DNA of 64,000 bases from Halobacillus andaensis. Its GTDB lineage: Bacteria > Bacillota > Bacilli > Bacillales > Halobacillaceae. The first letter of the stretch is position 1. The number at the start of each line of letters is the position of its first letter. The notes below the pieces were generated by a model. That model was not told the DNA's origin and did not search any database. It saw only the letters and a list, made by a program, of their open reading frames with translations. Shown piece after piece: positions 10,190 to 19,265 of this stretch. The translations under genes were made by a program, and so were the position numbers. The stretch is taken from contig NZ_BMEL01000001.1 of NCBI RefSeq assembly GCF_014636475.1, positions 558,001 through 622,000 on the forward strand. The letters run 5' to 3'.

Positions 10190-11716
10190 CTATTCTTCTA
10201 AAAAACCATTGTCCGTTAAATACTCTCGAGCTACTTCCTCAGGATCACGATCATCAAAATCTACTTGATAGTTCATTTCTCTCATTTCATCGTCAGAGAT
10301 TTGACCGCTTAATTGGTTTAAAGCATCTTCAATTTCAGGATATTGTTCTAGCGTTTCTTCTCTCATAAGCGGGGCGCCCTGGTAAGGTGGGAATAAATTC
10401 TCTGGATCATCAAGAACGGTTAGATCAAGATCGATCATATAGCTGTCTGTCGCATACGCGTCGATAATATCAACTTCCCCGCTCTCAATAGCTCCTTGCC
10501 TTAACCCGGCATCCATGGTTCTAACCTCACCAAGATCTAACCCGTATAATTCTTTCATTCCTTGGTAACCGTCCTGGCGATCGTTGAATTCAAGAGTAAA
10601 CCCTGCCGTAATTTCATCTTCTACGGCTCTAAGATCGCCAATCGTTTCAAGGTCATATTGTTCAGCTGTTTCTTGCGTTGTAGCTACAGCATACGTATTG
10701 TTAAATTTCATAGGCTCTAAGAAGGCAAGATTAAATTCTTCGGACATCCCTTCTTTTGCCTGTTCGTAAACTTCCCCTTCATCGTTACTCTCAGCTTCAC
10801 TTTCTAATAATGAAACGATGGCTGTTCCTGTGAACTCTGGATACATGTCAATGCTTCCTTCTTGGAGTGCACCAAACACAAGGTCGGTTTTTCCGAGGTT
10901 CTCTTCTAAACCTACACTCAGGTCTGTTTCCTCTTCAATGAGCAGTTTATACATATTGATTAGAATAGCAGGTTCAGACCCTAATTTTGCACCGATGGTA
11001 ATGTCATTTTGAATTTTACCGCCGAATGCCAATGGTCCTAAAGCTACGAGTGCCGCGATGACAAGTAAACTGACAAGGGAACGAAACCCTGATTTTGCTG
11101 ACGTACGTTCAAATAAACGCAGGATTAAATCTAATGCAATAGCTAGAATAGCAGCCGGAATCGCGCCAAGTAAAATTAAATTTACATCTCCTCCGCGGTC
11201 TAAACCTAGTAAAATTAAATCGCCAAGTCCTCCAGCACCGATTAAAGCAGCGATCGTTGTAGTTCCGACAATTAAAACCATCGAGGTGCGAATACCTGCC
11301 ATGATAACAGGCATAGCCAGCGGCAGTTCAATCTTAGAGAGGCGGCGGAATGAATTCATCCCCATCCCTGTTGCCGCTTCTCGTAAAGCTGGGTTTACTT
11401 CTTTTATTCCTGTATACGTGTTTCTTAATATCGGAAGTAAACCATAAGCCGTTAACGCAATGACCGCTGGTGTTTGGCCGATTCCAAAAAAAGGAATAAG
11501 GAAGGCGAGTACAGCTAAACTAGGAATCGTTTGCAGTATTGCTGTTGCCCCTATGATCGGTTCAGCTAATTGTTTCTTTCTCGTTAATAGTAATCCTAAA
11601 GGGACGGAGATTAACGTGGCAATGACGAGTGCGATAATCGAAATTTGCAGATGCTCCCAAACTTTTTCAATGAAAATGTCCTGACGTGCTTGAAACACAT
11701 TAAAAAATTCATTCAT
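10190..11716 (-). CDS. ABC transporter permease fused to substrate-binding domain (OpuC/EgtU-like)
   Basis: A 508-aa fusion. Residues about 1-210 form a six-helix BPD permease with the EAA-type signature AATGMGMNSFRRLSKIELP. A further helix near 218-235 leads into an extracellular OpuAC-type solute-binding domain (about 238-508). That domain carries GALQEGSIDMYPEFTGT and EFNDRQDGYQG. It is strongly acidic, as in halophile surface proteins. Its start overlaps the ATPase stop by 4 bp (ATGA). Fused permease-binder proteins of this type include glycine betaine/choline importers and the ergothioneine importer EgtU; sequence alone does not settle the ligand. No separate binding protein gene is nearby, in keeping with the fusion. 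Confidence 0.9.
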   Translation of the reverse strand: MNEFFNVFQARQDIFIEKVWEHLQISIIALVIATLISVPLGLLLTRKKQLAEPIIGATAILQTIPSLAVLAFLIPFFGIGQTPAVIALTAYGLLPILRNTYTGIKEVNPALREAATGMGMNSFRRLSKIELPLAMPVIMAGIRTSMVLIVGTTTIAALIGAGGLGDLILLGLDRGGDVNLILLGAIPAAILAIALDLILRLFERTSAKSGFRSLVSLLVIAALVALGPLAFGGKIQNDITIGAKLGSEPAILINMYKLLIEEETDLSVGLEENLGKTDLVFGALQEGSIDMYPEFTGTAIVSLLESEAESNDEGEVYEQAKEGMSEEFNLAFLEPMKFNNTYAVATTQETAEQYDLETIGDLRAVEDEITAGFTLEFNDRQDGYQGMKELYGLDLGEVRTMDAGLRQGAIESGEVDIIDAYATDSYMIDLDLTVLDDPENLFPPYQGAPLMREETLEQYPEIEDALNQLSGQISDDEMREMNYQVDFDDRDPEEVAREYLTDNGFLEE

Positions 11717-12780
11717 GGGCGAGTCACCTCGTCATTCGTTTTCATTTGCTTCTGCAGGTGCAGCACCATGTCTTTATAAGAAAGTGTTCCAATTACAGAA
11801 TGGTTTCGAGTCACAGGGAGCAAAGGATAGTTGACTTGATTGAAATCCTCCATCGCTTCCGCTAATGTCTTTCCATGTTCAATCACAGGCATGTCTACTT
11901 TCTTTCCATTATAGACGCCAAACGCCATTGATCCATCTGAATGTTTGACCACGTACGCTTCTTGATCTGGAATTGACTTTTCTTCGTATTGTTGTGAAGA
12001 AAAAACATGCTTGTTCGTTTGATCAATAATAACGTCAACAGCCGTTTGCCAAGGAGATTTTCTTTCGCCAATAAAGCTTTCTACAAAGTCGTTTGCTGGA
12101 TGTAAAATTAACTGTTGGGGTTTATCAACTTGAACGATTTCCCCTTCCTGCATCAGGCATACACGATCCCCCATCGCCATCGCTTCATCGATGTCATGCG
12201 TCACAAAGACAATGGTTTTCTTTATTTTTTTGTGAAGAGACAGAATATCTTTTTGTAATTGTTCTCTGCTAATAGGATCAAGCGCACTAAATGGTTCATC
12301 CATTAAAATGATATCGGGATCACCTGCTAGCGCACGCAATACCCCTACACGCTGCTGCTGTCCCCCTGATAGCTCACTCGGTTTCCGTTTGCGATGCTTC
12401 GATGGATCAAGACCTACCATTGACATCAGCTCATCTATTCTGTTTGATAAATCTTTTTTGTCCCACTTTTTCATTTCTGGCACGATGGATATATTTTCTT
12501 CAATCGTCATATGTGGAAATAGAGCAATTTCTTGTAATACATAACCAATGTTCCAACGCAGTTCGTGAATGTTGTACTCTTTAATGTTTTTATTATGTAT
12601 GAAAACTTCTCCGTCTGTCGGTTCGATTAAACGGTTAATCATTTTCATTGTTGTAGTTTTTCCACACCCGCTGGGCCCAATTAAAGTTAATAATTCACCC
12701 TCATTTACACTTAAATTAATCGATTTAAGTGCGGTTGTTCCATCTGGATATGTCTTTGTAACATCCTTAAAAGTAATCAT
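11713..12780 (-). CDS. ABC transporter ATP-binding protein with CBS domain (OpuCA/EgtV-like)
   Basis: ATPase of the osmolyte-type importer, 355 aa. The Walker A is GPSGCGKTT (residues about 38-46), the signature is LSGGQQQRVGVLRAL, Walker B is DIILMDEPFSALD, and the H-loop is FVTHDID. The C-terminal third holds a CBS-like module (LAEAMEDFNQVNYPLLPV), in OpuA-type systems an ionic-strength sensor. The start is ATG 12780 with AGGGGG 7 nt upstream, not the upstream in-frame codon at 12801. It forms a two-gene operon with the fused permease/binding protein. Confidence 0.92.
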   Translation of the reverse strand: MITFKDVTKTYPDGTTALKSINLSVNEGELLTLIGPSGCGKTTTMKMINRLIEPTDGEVFIHNKNIKEYNIHELRWNIGYVLQEIALFPHMTIEENISIVPEMKKWDKKDLSNRIDELMSMVGLDPSKHRKRKPSELSGGQQQRVGVLRALAGDPDIILMDEPFSALDPISREQLQKDILSLHKKIKKTIVFVTHDIDEAMAMGDRVCLMQEGEIVQVDKPQQLILHPANDFVESFIGERKSPWQTAVDVIIDQTNKHVFSSQQYEEKSIPDQEAYVVKHSDGSMAFGVYNGKKVDMPVIEHGKTLAEAMEDFNQVNYPLLPVTRNHSVIGTLSYKDMVLHLQKQMKTNDEVTRP

Positions 12781-12855
12781 GTCGTTCCCCCTGTATAACA
12801 AATATCAACAATATATTCCCCAACTTTTCGTAAATCGAAACATCTCAACCTTTCG

Positions 12856-13926
12856 TCACGTTTGAATTCTCCGTAAACGATAGAAGTGATAAAGATTTTT
12901 AAGCGTTACTTTTAAAACAGCGTAAAGTGGTACCGCAATCAGCATCCCGATAAAACCATACAACGCAGCGGCAACGATTAATAATAGTATAATAGTAAGC
13001 GGATGTACATTTAATCGGTTCCCTAAGACAACTGGAGCTACAATGTTGCCTTCAAGCTGCTGTACTACAATAAGAACAATAAAAACATATATAACCATAG
13101 CAGGATCTTGCGTTAAACTAACGACAACAGCAGGCAGCACCCCAATTAAAGGCCCAAAGAACGGAACAACCGCTGTTAAAAACACAAAGATACTTAGTAC
13201 TAAAGCATAATCAATTCCAATAATAAGGTACCCAATATACATTAATACGCCATCGGTAAAAGCAACGGTAATCTGACCAATGATATAAGCCCCCAGAGTT
13301 TGGTCAATGTTTTTTAAAATCTTTTTTCCTTCTTCTTGATGCTTAGCGGGAATAAAATTCATTAAAAATGGAAGCAGTCGATGACCATCTTTTAAAAGGA
13401 AAAAGAGTACGAATGGAACGACTACTAGTACAGTGGCAGCACCAGTGATGGCAGAAAATATTTCAGTGGCATGGTCTCCAGCGGCGCTTGCTAAGTCACT
13501 GAAGAAGCTCGTCGCTTTCTGTCGAATGCTGCTTAGAGAAACCACACCCATATCGTTCTCTTCAATGGTCTTCTCCGCTTCCTGTGCAGACTTTTTTAGA
13601 TCTTCTGGAAGATTAGAAGATAGGTTGGATACTTGAGATTGAATGGTAGCAGCTAATAGGCGATACAATAAATAGAACAGGCCCGCAGCTGACGCATAGA
13701 CGATAAGGATAGCCAAAGTACGCGGGATAAACTTTACTTTACTAAGAAGCTGAACAATTGGACTACATATGTAATAAAAAAAGCCTGCGATAAGGATCGG
13801 ATAAAATAAGGTACTGATGATCGTTCCAATGGGCGCAAAAGCGTCAAGCAGGCTTAATAAATAAATGCTGATTAATGCTAAAATAAATCCTGTCATGTAT
13901 TTAAAATAAGAATGGTTAAGCCACAT
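12856..13926 (-). CDS. AI-2E/PerM family membrane permease (YueF-like)
   Basis: Integral membrane protein of 356 aa from the UPF0118 family, with about eight hydrophobic helices: three N-terminal, a long soluble insert with coiled-coil character (about residues 95-150), then five C-terminal helices. The family motif region VVPFFGPLIGVLPAVV and the late GNRLNVHPLTIILLL are present. Members are variously described as autoinducer-2 exporters or Na+(Li+)/H+ antiporters. In a halophile the second is attractive, but the sequence does not decide. The start at ATG 13926 has GAGGTG 6 nt upstream; a GTG three codons earlier overlaps that ribosome site. Confidence 0.85.
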   Translation of the reverse strand: MWLNHSYFKYMTGFILALISIYLLSLLDAFAPIGTIISTLFYPILIAGFFYYICSPIVQLLSKVKFIPRTLAILIVYASAAGLFYLLYRLLAATIQSQVSNLSSNLPEDLKKSAQEAEKTIEENDMGVVSLSSIRQKATSFFSDLASAAGDHATEIFSAITGAATVLVVVPFVLFFLLKDGHRLLPFLMNFIPAKHQEEGKKILKNIDQTLGAYIIGQITVAFTDGVLMYIGYLIIGIDYALVLSIFVFLTAVVPFFGPLIGVLPAVVVSLTQDPAMVIYVFIVLIVVQQLEGNIVAPVVLGNRLNVHPLTIILLLIVAAALYGFIGMLIAVPLYAVLKVTLKNLYHFYRLRRIQT

Positions 13927-13988
13927 AATATACACCTCGTCATTTTATAATTACAATGGTGTATACCTCATCTTATTCTTCTTTAATC

Positions 13989-14207
13989 TTATTTTATAGA
14001 TAAACGCAAGTATTTGTAGCATTGTTCAAGGGAGCTGGCACAATCAAAAACGCCATCCCCTTCAATCTCAAAAATACCGAAACTATTTTTCCGTATTTTA
14101 TAATTCGCTATCATGACTGATGGTGTCCCCTGCGCTAGTTTTTCAAGCTCATTATATAAGGGGTCAAGGTTTTCTCCGACAAAATCAAATAACTCTCCTT
14201 GTTTCAT
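13989..14207 (-). CDS. Small hypothetical protein, 72 aa
   Basis: I do not recognise this family. ATG 14207 has AAGGAG 9 nt upstream, so it looks genuinely translated. The protein is soluble: an acidic N-terminal helix (GELFDFVGENLDPLYNELEKL), then a beta-rich part (PSVMIANYKIRKNSFGIFEIEGDG) and a C-terminal helix with two cysteines (FDCASSLEQCYKYLRL). It precedes the PerM-type permease by about 60 bp in the same direction. A divergent cyclase gene lies on the other side. Confidence 0.65.
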   Translation of the reverse strand: MKQGELFDFVGENLDPLYNELEKLAQGTPSVMIANYKIRKNSFGIFEIEGDGVFDCASSLEQCYKYLRLSIK

Positions 14208-14367
14208 GCATTCACGCTCCTTGCTGCTTCCAATTACTATATTCGACAAGGGTGTTGAAATTCCTGCAAATAAGTAAGTGACCTCCCTTTCATTTGCTAC
14301 TCATTAAAAACAATGTAAGAATAGAAGTTGAATCCAATAAGTTAAGTATTCAGAGAGGAGTTTTTTC

Positions 14368-14985
14368 ATGAAGATGATCGATATTACACAACCAGTTTAC
14401 GAAGGAATGCCGGTTTATAAGAACAAACCAGAGAAGCAGCCGAACTTTAAGAGCAATACAAATGGGCATGTAACAGAATCGCGCTTAGATTTAGATGCTC
14501 ACACAGGCACGCATATTGATGCGCCGCTACATATGGTGAATGACGGTGACACGTTTGAATCCATTTCTATGAATAAGCTGATCGGGGAAGCAAAAGTATT
14601 TGACCTCACTCACGTTGAGGATGGAATTACGAAGCAGGACCTTGAGGAATTAGACATCCAAAAAAATGATTTTATTTTGTTTAAGACACGCAATTCTTTC
14701 GAAGATGAATTTAACTTTGAATTCATTTATTTAAAAGAAGATGGAGCTAAGTTTTTAGCTGAGAAAAACATTCGCGGTGTAGGAATTGATTCGCTTGGTA
14801 TCGAAAGGAGTCAGCCTGAGCACCCAACTCATAAGTCATTGTTTGCTGCTGATATTATTGTAATTGAAGGCTTAAGATTAAAAGACGTTGATGAAAAATC
14901 TTATCAAATGATTGCTGCTCCGATGAAGCTTGTAGGTACCGATGCTTCGCCAGCACGAGTTCTTTTGTTTGATAAAGATCAATAA
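14368..14985 (+). CDS. Cyclase-family metal-dependent hydrolase (KynB-like)
   Basis: A 205-aa protein of the cyclase family (PF04199 type), which includes kynurenine formamidase and isatin hydrolase. The metal-binding motif DAHTGTHIDAPLHM (about residues 48-61) supplies His and Asp ligands, and GVGIDSLGIERSQPEHPTH forms the second conserved block. The start ATG 14368 follows AGAGAGGAG. It is monocistronic and ends in a strong terminator. No tryptophan-catabolic genes lie nearby, so a KynB role cannot be assigned; a general amide or lactone hydrolase is equally possible. Confidence 0.85.
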   Translation: MKMIDITQPVYEGMPVYKNKPEKQPNFKSNTNGHVTESRLDLDAHTGTHIDAPLHMVNDGDTFESISMNKLIGEAKVFDLTHVEDGITKQDLEELDIQKNDFILFKTRNSFEDEFNFEFIYLKEDGAKFLAEKNIRGVGIDSLGIERSQPEHPTHKSLFAADIIVIEGLRLKDVDEKSYQMIAAPMKLVGTDASPARVLLFDKDQ

Positions 14986-15017
14986 AAAAAGGATGGCCAT
15001 GTGCCATCCTTTTTTTA
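14984..15017 (+). terminator. Terminator of the cyclase gene
   Basis: AAAAAAAGGATGGC pairs with GCCATCCTTTTTTT around a short loop, immediately after the stop. It could also work on the other strand. Its 3' arm recurs at 15369-15386. Confidence 0.85.
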
Positions 15018-15026
15018 TTGCCGCCA

Positions 15027-15140
15027 GGAGCGAATTCCCCTTCCCTTTCCGCGGACGAGCGCCCGAGCTTCCTCGCGAAACCCACGCTCGGCGATCTCGA
15101 CTCACTCGTTCTTCCGCAGGAGTGGAAGGGAGCTCGCTCC
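15027..15140. repeat. GC-rich structured intergenic element
   Basis: This stretch is far richer in GC than its surroundings and codes for no convincing protein. Its ends pair: GGAGCGA (15027-15033) with TCGCTCC (15134-15140), and CCCTTCC (15038-15044) with GGAAGGG (15124-15130), giving a long closed stem. Similar TTTCCGCGGACGAGC...CCGCAGGAGT patterns are familiar from dispersed intergenic repeats in Bacillaceae. That resemblance is from memory, and copy number cannot be checked from one window. The rest of 15018-15310 holds no gene I can support. Confidence 0.5.
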
Positions 15141-15320
15141 TTGGAATTTCTTTAAGACACTCCTTCACCTAGCTCACCCTTGTGAGGTGGAGGACAATCT
15201 TTTTCATGTTCTGGGCAAGCAGCCATCATTAGCGACCAAGATCCTTCCCTTTCTATACCGCCTCTTAAGTTTCTAATTTTAGGGTAACGAAAAATGAATT
15301 TGAATTCTCAGAGAGAAGAC

Positions 15321-15356
15321 AAAAAATAAGACTGCCGAGAACTTTCTCGACAGTCT
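15321..15356 (-). terminator. Terminator of gnd
   Basis: On the minus strand AGACTGTCGAGAA and TTCTCGGCAGTCT form a stem followed by TATTTTTTG. It lies 36 bp after the gnd stop. A second hairpin at 15359-15386 points the other way. Confidence 0.75.
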
Positions 15357-15392
15357 GCAAGGATGCCTTGTGCCATCCTTTTTTTACATCTA

Positions 15393-16805
15393 TTATTTTT
15401 CCATCCATTCTGTATGGAACGTTCCTTCTTTATCAATTCTTTGATACGTGTGAGCTCCAAAATAATCACGCTGAGCCTGCAAGAGATTTGCTGGCAGAGT
15501 TTCTGTACGGTAGCTGTCATAGTACGCAAGGGCACTTGAGAAAGCTGGTACAGGCACACCGCGCTCGATCGCTAATGAAAGCACTTCTCGAAGGCTGGAC
15601 TGATAATTTTGTGCTATATCGTTAAAGTATGGGTCAAGCAATAAATTGTCTAGATCGCTTTCACGGTCATAGGCTTCTTTAATTTTTTGAAGGAATTGAG
15701 CGCGAATAATGCATCCTCCACGGAAGATCATAGCAATATCGCCATACTGCAAGTTCCAGTCATAATGTTCAGAAGCTGAGCGCATTTGAGCGAACCCTTG
15801 GGCATAGGAAACGATTTTACTCATATACAATGCTTTACGGATCGACTCAATAACCGCTTTCTTATCACCAGTAAATGGCTTCTGTTCTGGTCCGCTTAGA
15901 ATCTTACTTGCTTTCACCCGTTCTTCTTTCATTGCAGAGATAAATCTAGAAAATACAGATTCTGTGATCACTGGGAGCGGCACACCTAGTTCTAAAGAGC
16001 TAATGCTTGTCCATTTCCCTGTACCTTTTTGACCTGCTGTATCTAGAATTACATCAACGAGAGGCTTACCTGATTCCTCATCTGTCTTCGTAAAGATATC
16101 CGCTGTAATTTCAATAAGGTAGCTGTCCAATTCTCCCTGGTTCCACTCAGAGAAGACTTCGTGCAGTTCTTGTGCTGAAAGTCCTAGTACATTTTTGAGG
16201 ATGAAATAAGCTTCAGATATTAACTGCATATCTCCATATTCAATCCCGTTATGCACCATTTTAACATAATGGCCCGCACCATCTGGACCTACATAGGTCG
16301 TACAAGGCGTTTCATCTACTTTTGCAGCAATAGCTTCTAGAATCGGCTTCACATGCTCATAAGCTTCCTTTTGGCCGCCAGGCATGATCGATGGTCCTGT
16401 TAATGCCCCTTCTTCTCCACCTGATACTCCTGTACCTATGAAGTGAACACCTGACTCTTTAAGTTCATTATTTCTGCGAATCGTATCTTGGTAGAATGTA
16501 TTTCCTCCATCAATTAAGATGTCCCCTTTGTCTAAGTGAGGCAATAAGGATTCAATGGTTGCATCTGTAGCTGGTCCCGCTTTAACCATAAGAAGAATCT
16601 TTCTTGGCTTTTCTAGAGAAGAGACGAATTCTTCAATTGTTTCTGCGCCTTTGAAGTTTTTTCCAGATGCTTCCTGATTAAGAAAATCGTCTGTTTTTTC
16701 TTTTGTACGGTTGTACACCGCTACAGAATACCCTCTGCTCTCAATGTTTAATGCTAAATTCTTTCCCATGACCGCTAGGCCGATTACACCAATTTCCTGT
16801 TTCAA
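15393..16805 (-). CDS. gnd: 6-phosphogluconate dehydrogenase, NADP-dependent, decarboxylating
   Basis: Oxidative pentose phosphate enzyme converting 6-phosphogluconate to ribulose 5-phosphate, 470 aa. The N-terminal Rossmann motif [15 protein letters not shown], the NADP-selective [10 protein letters not shown], the substrate loop [19 protein letters not shown] and the catalytic [13 protein letters not shown] are intact. A TTG at 16805 with AAAGGAG 9 nt upstream is preferred: the ATG at 16814 directly abuts the ribosome site. It follows zwf by 63 bp in the same direction, so the two oxidative steps are probably co-expressed. It resembles B. subtilis GndA (YqjI) more than the gluconate-operon GntZ in its N-terminus. 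Confidence 0.95.
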   Translation of the reverse strand: MKQEIGVIGLAVMGKNLALNIESRGYSVAVYNRTKEKTDDFLNQEASGKNFKGAETIEEFVSSLEKPRKILLMVKAGPATDATIESLLPHLDKGDILIDGGNTFYQDTIRRNNELKESGVHFIGTGVSGGEEGALTGPSIMPGGQKEAYEHVKPILEAIAAKVDETPCTTYVGPDGAGHYVKMVHNGIEYGDMQLISEAYFILKNVLGLSAQELHEVFSEWNQGELDSYLIEITADIFTKTDEESGKPLVDVILDTAGQKGTGKWTSISSLELGVPLPVITESVFSRFISAMKEERVKASKILSGPEQKPFTGDKKAVIESIRKALYMSKIVSYAQGFAQMRSASEHYDWNLQYGDIAMIFRGGCIIRAQFLQKIKEAYDRESDLDNLLLDPYFNDIAQNYQSSLREVLSLAIERGVPVPAFSSALAYYDSYRTETLPANLLQAQRDYFGAHTYQRIDKEGTFHTEWMEK

Positions 16806-16868
16806 AACCTTCATCTCCTTTGATAGTTGTTACAATATTTACATGTATTTAAAGTATGCGTTCGCTAA

Positions 16869-18317
16869 TTACCACCATTGAAACCCATCTTCGTGAATTA
16901 ATCGATCTGCAGCTTTTGGTCCCATTGATCCTGCTTCGTAGAGGTACAAGGGCGCTTCGTCCTGTTCATATACATCCAAAATCGGCTGCACCCATTCCCA
17001 TGACATTTCAACTTCGTCCCAGTGAGCAAAGTAGGTTTGGTCCCCACGCATCGCATCCAACAGTAATAATTCGTAAGCTTCTGGCAAGTCTCTTTGATCC
17101 TTAGAAAAGTTTATATGAACAGGCTCGAGTTTACCATTGTTTAACGAATTTTTACTGTTTAATTGCAGTGTGACCCCTTTGTTCGGGCTAATTTCAATAA
17201 TGAGAAGGTTCGGTTCTAAGTCCTGGTCTTCGTACCTTCTTCCATAAGGGCTCTTAAACTCCATCACAATTCGAGTAGATTTTTCTTTCATCCGCTTTCC
17301 TGTCCGAATATAGAAAGGGACGCCTTTCCAAAAATCATTATCGATCCAAAGACGAGCGGCAATGTACGTATCGTTTTTTGAATCATCCTCAATTCCTTCT
17401 TCATCTAAGTAACCTTGAGCATGTTCATCATTTACAATCCCTGGACCATATTGACCACGGACTACGTTTTTTGCTACATCCTCTTTCGATAAGGGACGGA
17501 GAGCTTCCATCACTTTTTTCTTTTCATTTCGTATGTTCTCAGCATTAATTTCGTTAGGAAGGCGCATTGCCGTCATCATTATTAGCTGTAACATGTGGTT
17601 CTGCACCATGTCACGGATGGCACCCACTTTATCATAATATCCTGCTCTTTCCTCTACTCCGACAATTTCACTAGCTGTTATTTGCATATTAGCAATGTAC
17701 TTTTTATTCCATAAAGCTTGCAGAACGGGATTAGAGTGCTCAAGAGCTTCAAGATTTTGAACCATCGGTTTTCCTAAGTAATGGTCAATACGATAAATTT
17801 CTTTTTCGTCAAATACCGTGCTGATTTTTCGGTTTAGTTCTCTTGACGATTCTAGATCGTGACCGAAGGGTTTCTCAATAATCAATCGTTTCCACCCTTG
17901 TGTATCACTTAACCCGCTGTTTTTAACGTTGGTAATGATGACGTCAAATAATTTAGGGGATACAGAAAGATAGAACATGCGATTGTCTTTAATGTTTAAT
18001 TCTTCTTCTCGTTTTTGAACGTATTGATAAAGATCTTCATAGGCCTCTGGCTTCGTAACATCTAGAGGGTGATAGCGAAAGGTTTGAAGAAACTTCTCCA
18101 TAACTTCTTCATCAACAGGATTTCTAGAAAACGTACGTACAGCATCCTCTACATTTCTTTGAAGTTCCTCATGAGACCAATTTCTCCGGCCTAAACCTAC
18201 AACAGAAAAGGAAGCAGGCATGGATTTATCTATAAATAAATTGTATAAAGCTGGGTAAATTTTCCTTTTGGCTAAATCACCCGTTGACCCAAATAAGATA
18301 AACGACATAGAATCCAA
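16869..18317 (-). CDS. zwf: Glucose-6-phosphate 1-dehydrogenase
   Basis: First oxidative pentose phosphate enzyme, making 6-phosphoglucono-lactone and NADPH; about 482 aa. The NADP-binding FGSTGDLAKRKIYPALY opens the protein and the substrate-binding signature IDHYLGKPMVQN is near residue 180. The best start is TTG 18317, eight bases after GGAGG; the annotated ORF could extend to a TTG at 18338 and an ATG lies at 18308. It is transcribed toward gnd. An AT-rich stretch of about 290 bp without genes lies upstream. Confidence 0.95.
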   Translation of the reverse strand: MDSMSFILFGSTGDLAKRKIYPALYNLFIDKSMPASFSVVGLGRRNWSHEELQRNVEDAVRTFSRNPVDEEVMEKFLQTFRYHPLDVTKPEAYEDLYQYVQKREEELNIKDNRMFYLSVSPKLFDVIITNVKNSGLSDTQGWKRLIIEKPFGHDLESSRELNRKISTVFDEKEIYRIDHYLGKPMVQNLEALEHSNPVLQALWNKKYIANMQITASEIVGVEERAGYYDKVGAIRDMVQNHMLQLIMMTAMRLPNEINAENIRNEKKKVMEALRPLSKEDVAKNVVRGQYGPGIVNDEHAQGYLDEEGIEDDSKNDTYIAARLWIDNDFWKGVPFYIRTGKRMKEKSTRIVMEFKSPYGRRYEDQDLEPNLLIIEISPNKGVTLQLNSKNSLNNGKLEPVHINFSKDQRDLPEAYELLLLDAMRGDQTYFAHWDEVEMSWEWVQPILDVYEQDEAPLYLYEAGSMGPKAADRLIHEDGFQWW

Positions 18318-18631
18318 TAGCTTTTCCTCCACTTTCAAAATACTTTATTTCAATTTTTCTGTTTCTTCAAAATACTACTCTCGTTACATTAAAATATTGG
18401 GATCGATTACACAAGTAATAAATTTACAATTAACCTAAAATTTGAAAAAATTGACTCTCATGTAAACCCTTTATTCTTTGTTATTAAGCAATTTGTGCAT
18501 TTTTAATATTCTTTGTACATTCAATATTCTAATGTATACATTTCATATGTCAAAAAATAAAACATGTCATCCACATTAATAAACCTGTAATATGGATTAT
18601 TATTACAGGTCTACTTTATCTATTGTTTATT

Positions 18632-19026
18632 TCAGTTGCTGGTTTCAATAGCTCCCTCCACCCATCCGTGATAGCTTGAAATGTGTTCTCCAGCAAAATG
18701 AACTCTTCCTTCAGGAGAAAATAAAGAATTAGCAAAATCTTCCTCTTGATAAGGTGCGAAAAGAGTGAAGCATCCTGCGGAATACGGATTGCGCCCCCAG
18801 TCATAGGCTTCCCCATTCAAATATCCGTCATAAACTTTAGGATCGTAGATTTTAGCTAAACCTCGTAACGCTTTATTTATTTTTTCTTCAGATATACTGC
18901 TCCACACCATCGCATTTTGACACCAGCTATAGCTGGCTAATAATACGGCTGGACCATGTTCGTAGCAGCTATTGCCAGTGTTGTATGTAAATCGAGTCGG
19001 AAAGCCACTGGTGATATTTCCTATAT
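18632..19026 (-). pseudogene. Remnant of a flavin amine oxidase (C-terminal part only)
   Basis: One open frame encodes the C-terminal 130 or so residues of a flavin-containing monoamine/L-amino-acid oxidase. Visible pieces are ITSGFPTRFTYN, GPAVLLASYSWCQNAMVWSS, YDWGRNPYSAGCF and the FAD-proximal end RVHFAGEHISSYHGWVEGAIETS. A stop codon in frame just upstream (near 19027) and no N-terminal dinucleotide-binding domain show it is truncated. A perfect ten-base hairpin (ACCTGTAATA / TATTACAGGT, 18583-18610) follows the stop. It is probably inactive debris of a once-complete gene. Confidence 0.75.
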
Positions 19027-19265
19027 CTTAATCTTCCCTAAATTTACGTTTAAATTTTTAAGCCGATTTTAACGGAGATTACATCATTTAATTCTCGAAT
19101 GGCTTTTAATGAAACGTTATGTAAGTAGAAAAGCGAGTATGAGCGAGAAAATCAAGTTATGGTGACTTTTCTACACGTAAGATTAGTGAAAATAGTTAAG
19201 ATTATTGTTCTTTCAAAACTAATATAATGATAAACTAATAACAAAGACGTAAGGAGTTGTACTAC
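19027..19265. other. AT-rich gap upstream of plsY
   Basis: No gene is supported here. A TATAAT at 19223-19228 is the likely -10 element of plsY, with a poor -35. The ribosome site AAGGAG is at 19250-19256. Confidence 0.45.

Noticed and set aside
14855-15276. Several frames across the GC-rich element on both strands
   Set aside because: They arise from GC-rich repeat sequence, lack ribosome sites, and run through terminators.
15308-15625. Frames over the gnd terminator
   Set aside because: They are out-of-frame readings of the gnd 3' end and hairpins.
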